Under the pieces are notes generated by a model that worked only from the letters and a program-made list of their open reading frames with translations, did not search any database and was not told the DNA's origin. A stretch of DNA of 9,867 bases from 66-474 sp035572335 (GTDB lineage Bacteria > Pseudomonadota > Gammaproteobacteria > Xanthomonadales > Rhodanobacteraceae): NCBI GenBank assembly GCA_035572335.1, contig DATNAW010000264.1, positions 1-9,867 of the forward strand, written 5' to 3'. This document shows positions 1-5,666 of this stretch, one piece after another. Every line of letters starts with the position of its first letter. Position 1 is the stretch's first letter. The position numbers and the translations under genes were made by a program.

Positions 1-479
1 GCGGCAAGCCGCCCGGCCCAGTCGGGCGATGCCTCGGGATTGCCCAGCGACGGATCGCCGTCGCCGTAAAGGATCAGATTTCCGTCCAGCGTGCCATCGG
101 CGCGCGGCACCTTGGTCGCATACAACGTGGTGGAGAAGCGCGCGTCCGGCCCGAGTGTCTGCAACGCGAGCGCCGAGGTGTAGAGCTTGGCGTTGGACGC
201 GGGCAGGAACAGCGCATCGGCATCGTGGCGGTAAAGCGTCTTGCCGCTGTCCAGCGACACCACGTCGATGCCCCATTGCGCGTGCGCGAAACGCGGCTGC
301 GAGATGTACGTGTCGATGCCGTCGGCTAGCGAGGACGGTACGTTGCGCGGCGACGCGGCGTTCGGAACCGCCGGAATCGGCTGAACCGGCTGCGTGACCT
401 GGACGGGTTTCGGCGGAGGCGCGCTCGCGCAGCCGCCCAAGAACATCGCAGCCATCGACGCGACGACAAAACGCTTCAA
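1..479 (-). CDS. dacB: D-alanyl-D-alanine carboxypeptidase/endopeptidase, DacB (PBP4) type, lipoprotein; 3' end off the left edge
   Basis: Only the first 159 residues are inside the window. PBP4-type enzymes trim or cleave peptidoglycan peptides in the periplasm; this is family knowledge. Visible here: a basic start (MKRF), a hydrophobic stretch and a lipobox LGGC with Cys17, so the product is predicted to be a lipoprotein. A Pro-rich linker covers roughly residues 21-48. The active-site SxxK motif lies in FLPASNAKLY (Ser95, Lys98), and the YGDGDPSL motif typical of this family is near residues 138-145. The SxN and KTG motifs would lie beyond the edge. I chose TTG at 477-479 because it gives a complete signal peptide and has AAGGA eight bases upstream. 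The ATG at 455 would leave only a stub of signal sequence. The TTG overlaps the TGA of the upstream DUF72 gene, so translational coupling is likely. Confidence 0.88.
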   Translation of the reverse strand, partial: MKRFVVASMAAMFLGGCASAPPPKPVQVTQPVQPIPAVPNAASPRNVPSSLADGIDTYISQPRFAHAQWGIDVVSLDSGKTLYRHDADALFLPASNAKLYTSALALQTLGPDARFSTTLYATKVPRADGTLDGNLILYGDGDPSLGNPEASPDWAGRLA

Positions 480-1318
480 GTGATCCGTCCTTGCAGCGCC
501 ATCGCCGCCGCGGGGTTGCGGGCCTTGGCGGCGCTGATGAAATAGATGAACACGTCGCGCCGCGCGGAAGGCGTGGCGTTTTCGGGCGAAACTTTCGGCA
601 AGTCGTCCGGAGTGGCTCCTGCGTGCCATTGCCGCGCACGCTCGGCCCACGCATCCAGGTCCTTCGTGGTATAGCCGTGGCGCTCCGATTCGCGGCTGCG
701 CATCAGGCGCGCGTACACGAAACCGCCGGTGAGGTCGGCGAAGTTCGGATACTCGCGGGAATCGGTGTACACGCAGGCGCAATGGTGCGCGCGCGCCAAT
801 TGAAGGAACGCGTCGCACAGGAAGGTTTCATTGCGCACTTCCAGCGCGTGCCGCAACCTGCGCCCGTTCAACTCGTGCGGCAGAAGGTCGAGGAACGCCG
901 CGAAGTCGTCAGGATCGAATGTGCGCGACGGCGGGAATTGCCACACGATGGGACCGAGCCTGTCGCCGAACTCGGCCAGGCCGCCGAACAGGAAGCCACG
1001 CACCAGCGCGCCGGCGCCGCCGAGCTTGCGCACTTCCGCGACCTGGCGAGGCGCCTTCAGCGAAAACACGAACCCGTCGGGTGTTTCATCGCACCACTTC
1101 GCATACACCTTCGGCGTCTGAGCGCGATAGAACGTGCTGTTGATTTCGAGCGTGGCCAGATGGCGGCTGGCGAACTCGAGCTCGCGCCGTTGCGGCAGGC
1201 CCTTCGGATAAAAATTGTCGCGCCAAGGCGGAAAGTTCCAGCCGCCGATGCCGACCTTGATCGCGGTGCCGCGCGCGCCGGCAAGTTCATCGGCGACAGG
1301 CGTATCGCCCGCCTTCAT
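476..1318 (-). CDS. DUF72 domain protein (YecE-like)
   Basis: This is a 280-residue protein of the DUF72/YecE family, which has a TIM-barrel-like fold and no firmly established reaction. Family hallmarks near the N-terminus are VGIGGWNFPPWRDNFYPKGL, then LEINSTFYRAQTPKVYAKW and the FVFSLKAPR segment. Further on are PIVWQFPPS, ALEVRNETF and VYTDSREYP. Length is normal for the family and no signal peptide is seen. I chose ATG at 1318 because AGGAA lies about eight bases upstream; a GTG at 1336 in the same frame has no convincing ribosome site. The start overlaps the stop of the preceding short ORF (ATGA) and the stop overlaps the TTG of dacB, so the three reading frames look like one coupled transcript. 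A functional link to the carboxypeptidase is possible but unproven. Confidence 0.88.
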   Translation of the reverse strand: MKAGDTPVADELAGARGTAIKVGIGGWNFPPWRDNFYPKGLPQRRELEFASRHLATLEINSTFYRAQTPKVYAKWCDETPDGFVFSLKAPRQVAEVRKLGGAGALVRGFLFGGLAEFGDRLGPIVWQFPPSRTFDPDDFAAFLDLLPHELNGRRLRHALEVRNETFLCDAFLQLARAHHCACVYTDSREYPNFADLTGGFVYARLMRSRESERHGYTTKDLDAWAERARQWHAGATPDDLPKVSPENATPSARRDVFIYFISAAKARNPAAAMALQGRIT

Positions 1319-1446
1319 GCCGCGTGTTCCTGCCACGGCTCGTAGTAGCCGGACGCCTTGCTCGGCAGGTGGTTCATCGCCAGCGCGTTCCGGTAGCGCA
1401 AAGCGGGGATGACGGTGGCAATCGTGTTTTTCGCAGGCGAGTTCAT
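1315..1446 (-). pseudogene. Probable internally deleted glyoxalase/VOC-family gene remnant (43 codons)
   Basis: The short ORF begins MNSPAKN and continues TIATVIPALRYRNALAM, which resembles the N-terminus of VOC-family proteins (I(P/x)xLRYRDAxAAIDWL...). It then passes abruptly into a tail ending SGYYEPWQEHAA, which resembles the C-terminal W-x-F-G-T-Y-x-P-W pattern of the same proteins. Intact members are about 130-150 residues, so roughly 90-100 codons appear to be missing between the two ends. The metal-binding and substrate residues would be lost. GGAAG lies about eight bases before the ATG, and the stop overlaps the DUF72 ATG (ATGA). Translation of the remnant could therefore still feed ribosomes to DUF72. 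The family match is from memory of consensus patterns, not a search. Alternatively this is simply a small novel leader ORF. Confidence 0.45.
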
Positions 1447-1519
1447 GGCCGATGCTTCCGCAAAAGTCTGCACGGGAAGTCTAGCCTCTCGGCGAATGAC
1501 GGGCATCACCCTTTCCCCC

Positions 1520-1548
1520 TTGCGAAGTGCCGCGGAGTGGCGCATCTT
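1520..1548 (+). promoter_or_regulatory. Weak candidate sigma-70 promoter for the lysine-rich micro-ORF
   Basis: TTGCGA (1520-1525) is followed by 17 bases and then CATCTT (1543-1548). The first box matches TTGACA at four of six positions, but the second matches TATAAT at only three. The predicted transcript would start near 1555, giving a leader of about 28 nt that includes the strong GAGGAG site. In high-GC DNA such matches occur by chance, so this is only a candidate. Confidence 0.25.
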
Positions 1549-1582
1549 TGTGCACGCGGACCACTGCCAAGAGGAGCCGAGC

Positions 1583-1684
1583 ATGAAAGGCCAGGAAAAA
1601 AAGAAGGAAGAAAAGAAGAAACCACAGAAGACCCTGAAGGAAAAGCGCGCCGAGAAGCACGCCAAGAAGGAGTCCAGGGGTTGA
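1583..1684 (+). CDS. Small lysine-rich protein (33 aa), hypothetical
   Basis: ATG at 1583 is preceded by GAGGAG six bases upstream, one of the best ribosome sites in the window, and this decides the start. The 33-residue product is extremely basic: about 15 Lys plus several Arg and Glu, no Cys, no aromatic residue and no hydrophobic segment. It opens MKGQEKKKEEKKK and ends HAKKESRG. It should be soluble, disordered or one charged helix, and could bind nucleic acid or ribosomes; that is inference from composition only. Codon choice shifts to A-rich AAG/AAA runs purely because of the lysines. The same frame is open upstream to 1409, but that part looks non-coding. It is transcribed away from the VOC/DUF72/dacB unit and towards fdhD. 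I do not recognise the family. Confidence 0.62.
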   Translation: MKGQEKKKEEKKKPQKTLKEKRAEKHAKKESRG

Positions 1685-1696
1685 GCTGTCCCCGTG

Positions 1697-1725
1697 GAGC
1701 GCGTGGCCGCTCAGGCCATGCGCTC
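1697..1725. terminator. Convergent-gene hairpin without U-tract, candidate terminator
   Basis: A 12-bp inverted repeat, GAGCGCGTGGCC with GGCCATGCGCTC around a GCTCA loop, has one G-T pair and otherwise full complementarity. It lies where the lysine-rich ORF (plus) and fdhD (minus) converge and includes the fdhD stop codon. Neither side has a T-run, so it is not a canonical intrinsic terminator. It could block both transcripts with factor help or protect 3' ends. The structure is seen directly; the role is inferred. Confidence 0.35.
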
Positions 1726-2556
1726 CGCATGTGTGTAGATGTTCATCGATTCGTCGCGCGCGAACGCGATCAGCATGATGCCCGCCGCCTTGGCGGCTTC
1801 GATCGCCAGCGACGTCGGTGCCGAGATCGCCGCCACCACCGCAATGCCTGCGTGCGCGGCCTTGTGCAGCATTTCCCACGACGCGCGCGAGGTGATCGCC
1901 GCGAATCCGTTCGACGTGTGCGCGAACAGCGCGTCGCGATCGAGCCGCGTCGAAGCCAGGGCGCCGATGACCTTGTCCAGCGCATTGTGGCGGCCGACGT
2001 CTTCGCGCACGATCGCGGGTTGATCGGGAACGACGAATGCGGCGGCGTGGGCGCCGCCCGTCTTCGCGTTCAGTGACTGGCCACGCGCGAGCGCACGCAT
2101 GCCGGCCGTGATTTCGTTTTGCGAGAAGCGTGCCGCGGATTGCACGCGGGGCAGCGGACGCACCGCGTCCTCCAGCGCCTCGATGCCGCACAAGCCGCAG
2201 CCGCTGCGACCGGTGAGGCTGCGCCTGCGTGCCTGCAGTGCTTCGAAACGCGCGGCGGGAATCAATCCTTGCAGGGTGATTCCATGTTCGCTGCGCAGCA
2301 CGTCCACCAGTTCGAATTCGGACGCGCTTTCGACGATGCCCTCGGCCAGCGCGAAACCCAGCGCGAAATCCTCGAGATCGCAGGGCGTCGCCATCATCAC
2401 CGCGAACGGCACGCCGTTGTAAACCAGCGCGACCGGCGCTTCCTCGATCACCTGGTCCAGCCGCTCGTCGCGGCGGTCCGCGCCGAGGCGGTGCGTGCGG
2501 GCCATCGACAGGCCGCGGCTTGGTTCGCTCGGATTCATCGCGCGCCCGGATGTCAT
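1711..2556 (-). CDS. fdhD: Formate dehydrogenase accessory sulfurtransferase FdhD
   Basis: FdhD moves sulfur from a cysteine desulfurase to the molybdenum (or tungsten) bis-MGD cofactor of formate dehydrogenases in the cytoplasm, making them active. Seen here over 281 residues: the sulfur-carrying CxxC in TGRSGCGLCGIEAL (Cys120 and Cys123), TGGAHAA (about 166-172), REDVGRHNALDK (184-195), TSRASWEMLHKAA, SAPTSLAIEAAKAAG and the terminal NIYTHAERMA, all in family order. Length is typical. The start is uncertain: ATG codons at 2556, 2538 and 2505 are in frame and none has a good Shine-Dalgarno; I keep the longest. The gene stands alone, with no fdh structural, molybdenum-cofactor or electron-carrier gene next to it, so its client enzyme must be encoded elsewhere. 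It diverges from the TPR gene across about 104 bp. Confidence 0.95.
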   Translation of the reverse strand: MTSGRAMNPSEPSRGLSMARTHRLGADRRDERLDQVIEEAPVALVYNGVPFAVMMATPCDLEDFALGFALAEGIVESASEFELVDVLRSEHGITLQGLIPAARFEALQARRRSLTGRSGCGLCGIEALEDAVRPLPRVQSAARFSQNEITAGMRALARGQSLNAKTGGAHAAAFVVPDQPAIVREDVGRHNALDKVIGALASTRLDRDALFAHTSNGFAAITSRASWEMLHKAAHAGIAVVAAISAPTSLAIEAAKAAGIMLIAFARDESMNIYTHAERMA

Positions 2557-2575
2557 TCCGCCAAGGTTTCCACGA

Positions 2576-2581
2576 AGTATA
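2576..2581 (-). promoter_or_regulatory. Candidate -10 box (TATACT) for fdhD
   Basis: Read on the minus strand, TATACT lies 20 bases before the fdhD ATG at 2556 and matches TATAAT at five of six positions. Transcription would begin about 13 nt before that ATG, or about 31 nt before the ATG at 2538. No recognisable -35 box is seen in the GC-rich DNA behind it. It faces away from an identical hexamer on the other strand at 2623-2628. Confidence 0.35.
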
Positions 2582-2622
2582 GGCCGGGCTGGCCGAGCAG
2601 GCCGAGCGTATGGTGCCGGGCG

Positions 2623-2628
2623 TATACT
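2623..2628 (+). promoter_or_regulatory. Candidate -10 box (TATACT) for the TolB-like/TPR gene
   Basis: TATACT on the plus strand would set a transcription start near 2635, about 26 nt before the GTG start at 2661. No good -35 hexamer is present at the right spacing. With the matching hexamer at 2576-2581 on the other strand it forms a back-to-back pair about 41 bp apart, in a stretch rich in GGCC and GCCGAGC. That layout would suit shared control of the two divergent genes, but this is inferred. Confidence 0.35.
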
Positions 2629-2660
2629 CCGGCGTGAGTGACTGCCGCAGAGGTGGCGCG

Positions 2661-4418
2661 GTGATCAGGTTCCTGGCCGAACTCAGGCGCCGCAATGTGT
2701 TCCGCGCGGGCACGCTTTATGCCGCAGTCGCGTGGCTGGTCGTGCAGGTCGCCACCCAGGTGTTTCCGTTCTTCGGCATCGCCGACTGGGTGGTGCGGCT
2801 GATCGTGGTCGCGGCGGCGATCGGCTTCCCGTTCGTGCTCGCGTTCGCCTGGTACTACGAACTCACGCCGGAAGGCTTGAAGCTCGAGAGCGAAGTCCCG
2901 CGCGCGGTGTCGATCCGCTGGCAGACCGGGCGGCGTCTGGATTACGCGATCATCGCGGTGCTGTGCGTGATCGTGGTGCTGCTGCTGGCGAACACGCTGG
3001 TGTGGGAGCGCGGCGGCACGGCGGGACTCGAAAAATCGGTGGCCGTGTTGCCGCTGTTGAACGAGAACGGCGATACCGGTGACCAGTATTTTTCCGACGG
3101 CCTGTCCGAAGACCTGATTTCGGTGCTCGGCCAAGTGCCGGGCCTGAAGGTGATCGGCCGCAATTCCGCGTTCCGTTTCCGCGGCGACCTGGGCGACAGC
3201 CGCGGCATCGGCGCCAAGCTCGGCGTCGCGAATCTGCTGGAAGGTACCGTGCGCAGGCAGGGCGAGCGCGTACGCATCGTCGCCAGCCTGGTTTCGGCGG
3301 CGGACAGCCGGGTGATCTGGTCGCAAACCTACGATCGCGAATTGAAGGACATCTTCGAAGTGCAGTCGGACATCGCGCGTGCGGTGGCGGATTCGCTCAG
3401 CGCGACGCTGCTCGGCAGCACGCTCCGTCCCACCGACAAGCCGCCTGGCGGCAACCTGGATGCGTACAATTCGTACCTGCAGGGGAATTTCTATCGCGCG
3501 CGCAGCACCGAGGCGGATGATCGCACCGCGATCACGCATTACCAGGATGCGATCCGGATCGATCCGCAATACGCGAGCGCGCACGCGGCGTTGTCCATCA
3601 CCTGGACGATGATGGCAGGCGCGTTCCTCGATGGAACCGCGATGCAGCAGGCGTATGCCAGTGCGCGTGCCTCGGCGCAGACCGCGCTGTCGCTCGATCC
3701 GGACCTCGCCGCCGCCCACCTCGCGCGCGGCGTATTGCTGGAGTGGGCGGATTTCGACTGGCGCGGCGCGGAAGCGGAGTTCCGCCGCGCGTTGCAGCTC
3801 GCGCCGAACAACGGCGAAGCCATGAGCTGGTTGGCCGGGCTGTCGGCGTCACTGGGCCATCCGGACCGGGCGGTGGAGTTGAAGCGTGGCGCGCTGGAGC
3901 GGGATCCGCTGCGTGCGACCTGGTTCGAAACGCTGGCCACTTATTATTCGGCGCTCGATCGGCTCGACGATGCGCAGCACGCGATCGAGAAGGCGATCGC
4001 GTTGCAGCCGAACGGCGCGAGCTTCCACCAGACGCTGGCCGTCATCGAAATCCAGCGCGGCGATGCGGCCGCCGCCTTGCGCGCGGCGCAGCAGGGGCCG
4101 CCGGGTTCGTGGAAAAACCTGGCGCTGGCGATGGCGCGGCAGATCGGCAGTGACCCGGCTGCGGCCGATGCGGCGTTGCAGGACGTGATCACGAAATACG
4201 GCGACGGCAACGCGTACCAGATCGCCGAGATCTATGCACTGCGCAAACAACCGCAGCCGATGTTCGAATGGCTGGAGCGCGCGTGGATCAATCGCGATCC
4301 GGGCATCTCGTACCTGCTTTACGATCCGTTCCTTGCGCCGTTCCGGAACGATCCGCGTTTCGCCGCCTTCTGCAAAAAAGCCGGGTTGCCGCCGCCGTCA
4401 TCCGGCAAGGCATCCTGA
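2661..4418 (+). CDS. Membrane-anchored TolB-like N-domain and TPR repeat protein
   Basis: This 585-residue protein has three visible parts. Residues 1-115 hold three hydrophobic helices (about 17-37, 44-64, 95-115), with the RFLAELRRRNVFRAG start and the ELTPEGLKLE motif between helices 2 and 3. This module is common in related TPR and adenylate-cyclase-like proteins. Residues about 126-240 are the TolB-N-like (COG5616) domain: SVAVLPLLNENGDTGDQYFS, DGLSEDLISVLGQVPGLKVI, LLEGTVRRQGERVRIVASLV and IWSQTYDRELKDIFEVQSDI. The rest is alpha-helical TPR, with repeats such as AITHYQDAIRIDPQYASAHA and AEAEFRRALQLAPNNGEAMS. A role as a protein-interaction or sensory scaffold is inferred; no enzymatic or DNA-binding domain is visible. 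GTG at 2661 has AGAGG seven bases upstream and matches the usual family start, so I prefer it to the ATG at 2610. Confidence 0.85.
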   Translation: MIRFLAELRRRNVFRAGTLYAAVAWLVVQVATQVFPFFGIADWVVRLIVVAAAIGFPFVLAFAWYYELTPEGLKLESEVPRAVSIRWQTGRRLDYAIIAVLCVIVVLLLANTLVWERGGTAGLEKSVAVLPLLNENGDTGDQYFSDGLSEDLISVLGQVPGLKVIGRNSAFRFRGDLGDSRGIGAKLGVANLLEGTVRRQGERVRIVASLVSAADSRVIWSQTYDRELKDIFEVQSDIARAVADSLSATLLGSTLRPTDKPPGGNLDAYNSYLQGNFYRARSTEADDRTAITHYQDAIRIDPQYASAHAALSITWTMMAGAFLDGTAMQQAYASARASAQTALSLDPDLAAAHLARGVLLEWADFDWRGAEAEFRRALQLAPNNGEAMSWLAGLSASLGHPDRAVELKRGALERDPLRATWFETLATYYSALDRLDDAQHAIEKAIALQPNGASFHQTLAVIEIQRGDAAAALRAAQQGPPGSWKNLALAMARQIGSDPAAADAALQDVITKYGDGNAYQIAEIYALRKQPQPMFEWLERAWINRDPGISYLLYDPFLAPFRNDPRFAAFCKKAGLPPPSSGKAS

Positions 4419-4498
4419 TTCGAGCCGATGCAAGCAGACATCGTGATACGCCGAAGCCGGGCGGCGTCGTTTCCCGGACCAACGAGGGAGTCGCTGCA

Positions 4499-4645
4499 AT
4501 GATCAACCAACCCGAACAGCCGGATGACGATCCGCCCGAGGATTCGCAGGACACCGTGCAACCGGATGCCAGGAAACAGCAAGGTCCGATGACGGACGCG
4601 AAGAAGCAGGAAGTCAAGCCGAACGCGAAAAAGCAGGAAGTCTGA
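4499..4645 (+). CDS. Small bipartite acidic/basic protein with internal repeats (48 aa), hypothetical
   Basis: ATG at 4499 follows a GAGGGAG ribosome site about eight bases upstream, which fixes the start and argues that it is translated. The product is split by charge. The first half (MINQPEQPDDDPPEDSQDTV) is acidic and rich in Pro, Asp and Gln. The second half is basic, with three related units DARKQQ, DAKKQEVKP and NAKKQEV. The last two units are also near-identical in DNA. No hydrophobic segment, no Cys and no aromatic residue, so it is predicted soluble and disordered. It lies 80 bp after the TPR gene on the same strand and could be co-transcribed; no promoter or terminator is evident between them. 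It stops 25 bp before the convergent transporter gene ends. I do not recognise the family. Confidence 0.58.
   Translation: MINQPEQPDDDPPEDSQDTVQPDARKQQGPMTDAKKQEVKPNAKKQEV
4596..4642 (+). repeat. Tandem repeat, 20-bp near-identical units spaced 27 bp (9 codons)
   Basis: ACGCGAAGAAGCAGGAAGTC (4596-4615) recurs at 4623-4642 with a single G-to-A change. Both copies are in the reading frame of the 48-residue ORF and encode AKKQEV. A weaker third copy encoding DARKQQ precedes them. The pattern fits recent in-frame duplication. Confidence 0.75.
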
Positions 4646-4670
4646 TTCCACGCAGGAAAACGCGGCAGCC

Positions 4671-5594
4671 TTACTCGATCGACTTCGACTCCGCCGTGCC
4701 CAGCACCGCCTCGGGCGGCTTGGCCGCGGGCTGCCGCGTCACCAGTGGATGCACGAACACCGCGCCGAGGATGACCGCGACGCCGGCGTAGAACCAGGCG
4801 TCGAGCTGGTGCTGCTCGCCCAGCAGGATCACCGCCAGCACGATCGCATAAACCGGTTCGAGGTTGGTGGCGAGTTGCACGGTGTACGCCGACAACTTGC
4901 GCAGCACCGCCAGCGCAAGCGCGAACGGCAGCAGCGTGCAGACGATCGCCAACACCAGCAGCAGCACGGCGTCGTGGAGATCCGGGATCGCGAACATGCC
5001 TTCGCCGTGCCAGAACAGCGTGACCAATGTGAGGAATACGGTGCCGGCGCCGAGCTCGATCCCGGTGACCGTCAACGCGCCACCTCGCTCGGCCATGCGC
5101 TTGTTGAACGCGCCGAACGTCGCGCAGAGCGCAGCCGACAGCGCGCCCACCGCGACACCGAGGCGCATGTCCGCGGGCACGCCGCCCACTACCAGCGCGA
5201 CCCCGGGCACCACCGCCACGCCGATCAGCAATTCGCGCGGGTCGAATTTTCGTCGCACTGCCAACGGTTCGATGACGGCGAGGAACACCGGTGCCAACGC
5301 CATGCAAGTCGCGGCCACCGACGCATTGGCGAGCTTCACCGCGGAGTAGAACGTCAACCAGTGCAGCGCCACCACCACGCCGATGCCCGCGTATGCCGCG
5401 AGCCGGCGCGGCGGCATCGTGCGCAGTTCGCGCCACACCTTCGGCAGCAACAGCAACGCTACCGTGACGATCAGCATGCGCCACCACACCAGCTGCAGCG
5501 CGCTCAGCGTAATCAGCTTGCCAAGGATGGCGGTGAAGCCCCACAGCACCACGCAGAAGTGGAGCTGCCATTGCGCCTTGGCCTGTGGAGTCAT
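4671..5594 (-). CDS. EamA/DMT-superfamily inner-membrane transporter
   Basis: This 307-residue protein belongs to the drug/metabolite transporter superfamily, with two EamA repeats and about ten transmembrane helices. Substrates range from amino acids to small metabolites and cannot be told from sequence. The first repeat begins QLHFCVVLWGFTAILGKLIT and contains LVWWRMLIVTVALLLLP and the ANASVAATCMALAPVFLAVI segment. The second includes GALSAALCATFGAFNKRMAE and ends LATNLEPVYAIVLAVILLGE and YAGVAVILGAVF. I prefer the ATG at 5594 (MTPQAKAQW...) because the family normally enters helix 1 soon after such a start. The ATG at 5633 would add a non-conserved 13-residue tail and lies inside a hairpin stem. 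Neither start has a Shine-Dalgarno. It lies downstream of the AsmA gene on the same strand and converges with the small ORF at 4499. Confidence 0.87.
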   Translation of the reverse strand: MTPQAKAQWQLHFCVVLWGFTAILGKLITLSALQLVWWRMLIVTVALLLLPKVWRELRTMPPRRLAAYAGIGVVVALHWLTFYSAVKLANASVAATCMALAPVFLAVIEPLAVRRKFDPRELLIGVAVVPGVALVVGGVPADMRLGVAVGALSAALCATFGAFNKRMAERGGALTVTGIELGAGTVFLTLVTLFWHGEGMFAIPDLHDAVLLLVLAIVCTLLPFALALAVLRKLSAYTVQLATNLEPVYAIVLAVILLGEQHQLDAWFYAGVAVILGAVFVHPLVTRQPAAKPPEAVLGTAESKSIE

Positions 5595-5613
5595 GGAGTG
5601 TGCGAGTGCAAAG

Positions 5614-5634
5614 GATGGCGCACGGCGCGCCATC
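5614..5634 (-). other. Perfect 8-bp hairpin between the AsmA gene and the EamA gene
   Basis: GATGGCGC and GCGCCATC enclose a five-base loop. In the minus-strand transcript the stem is followed by CTTTGC, too few Us for a clear intrinsic terminator. The alternative transporter start at 5633 would be buried in the stem. It may end part of the AsmA transcript or shape the transporter leader; function is inferred. Confidence 0.45.
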
Positions 5635-5644
5635 AAAGGTGCTG

Positions 5645-5650
5645 ATTATC
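5645..5650 (-). promoter_or_regulatory. Candidate -10 box (GATAAT) for the EamA transporter
   Basis: Read on the minus strand, GATAAT matches the sigma-70 -10 consensus at five of six positions. Transcription would start near 5638. A loose CTGAC-containing -35 region lies about 15-16 bp behind it, inside the end of the AsmA gene. With the ATG at 5594 the leader would be about 44 nt and would contain the hairpin at 5614-5634. If the ATG at 5633 were used, the message would be nearly leaderless. Confidence 0.35.
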
Positions 5651-5666
5651 ACTCGTCAGCCGGTCG

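Noticed and set aside
491..1345. 284-codon plus-strand ORF opposite DUF72
   Set aside because: Antisense shadow in GC-rich DNA; the minus-strand protein has clear family motifs and this one has none.
1583..1684. Reading the A-rich tract around 1600-1675 as transferred low-GC DNA
   Set aside because: The composition is explained by lysine codons in a single short ORF; flanking DNA keeps the usual GC content.
2553..3719. 388-codon minus-strand ORF opposite the TPR gene
   Set aside because: Arg/His-rich antisense frame without recognisable domains; the plus strand carries the TolB-like/TPR motifs.
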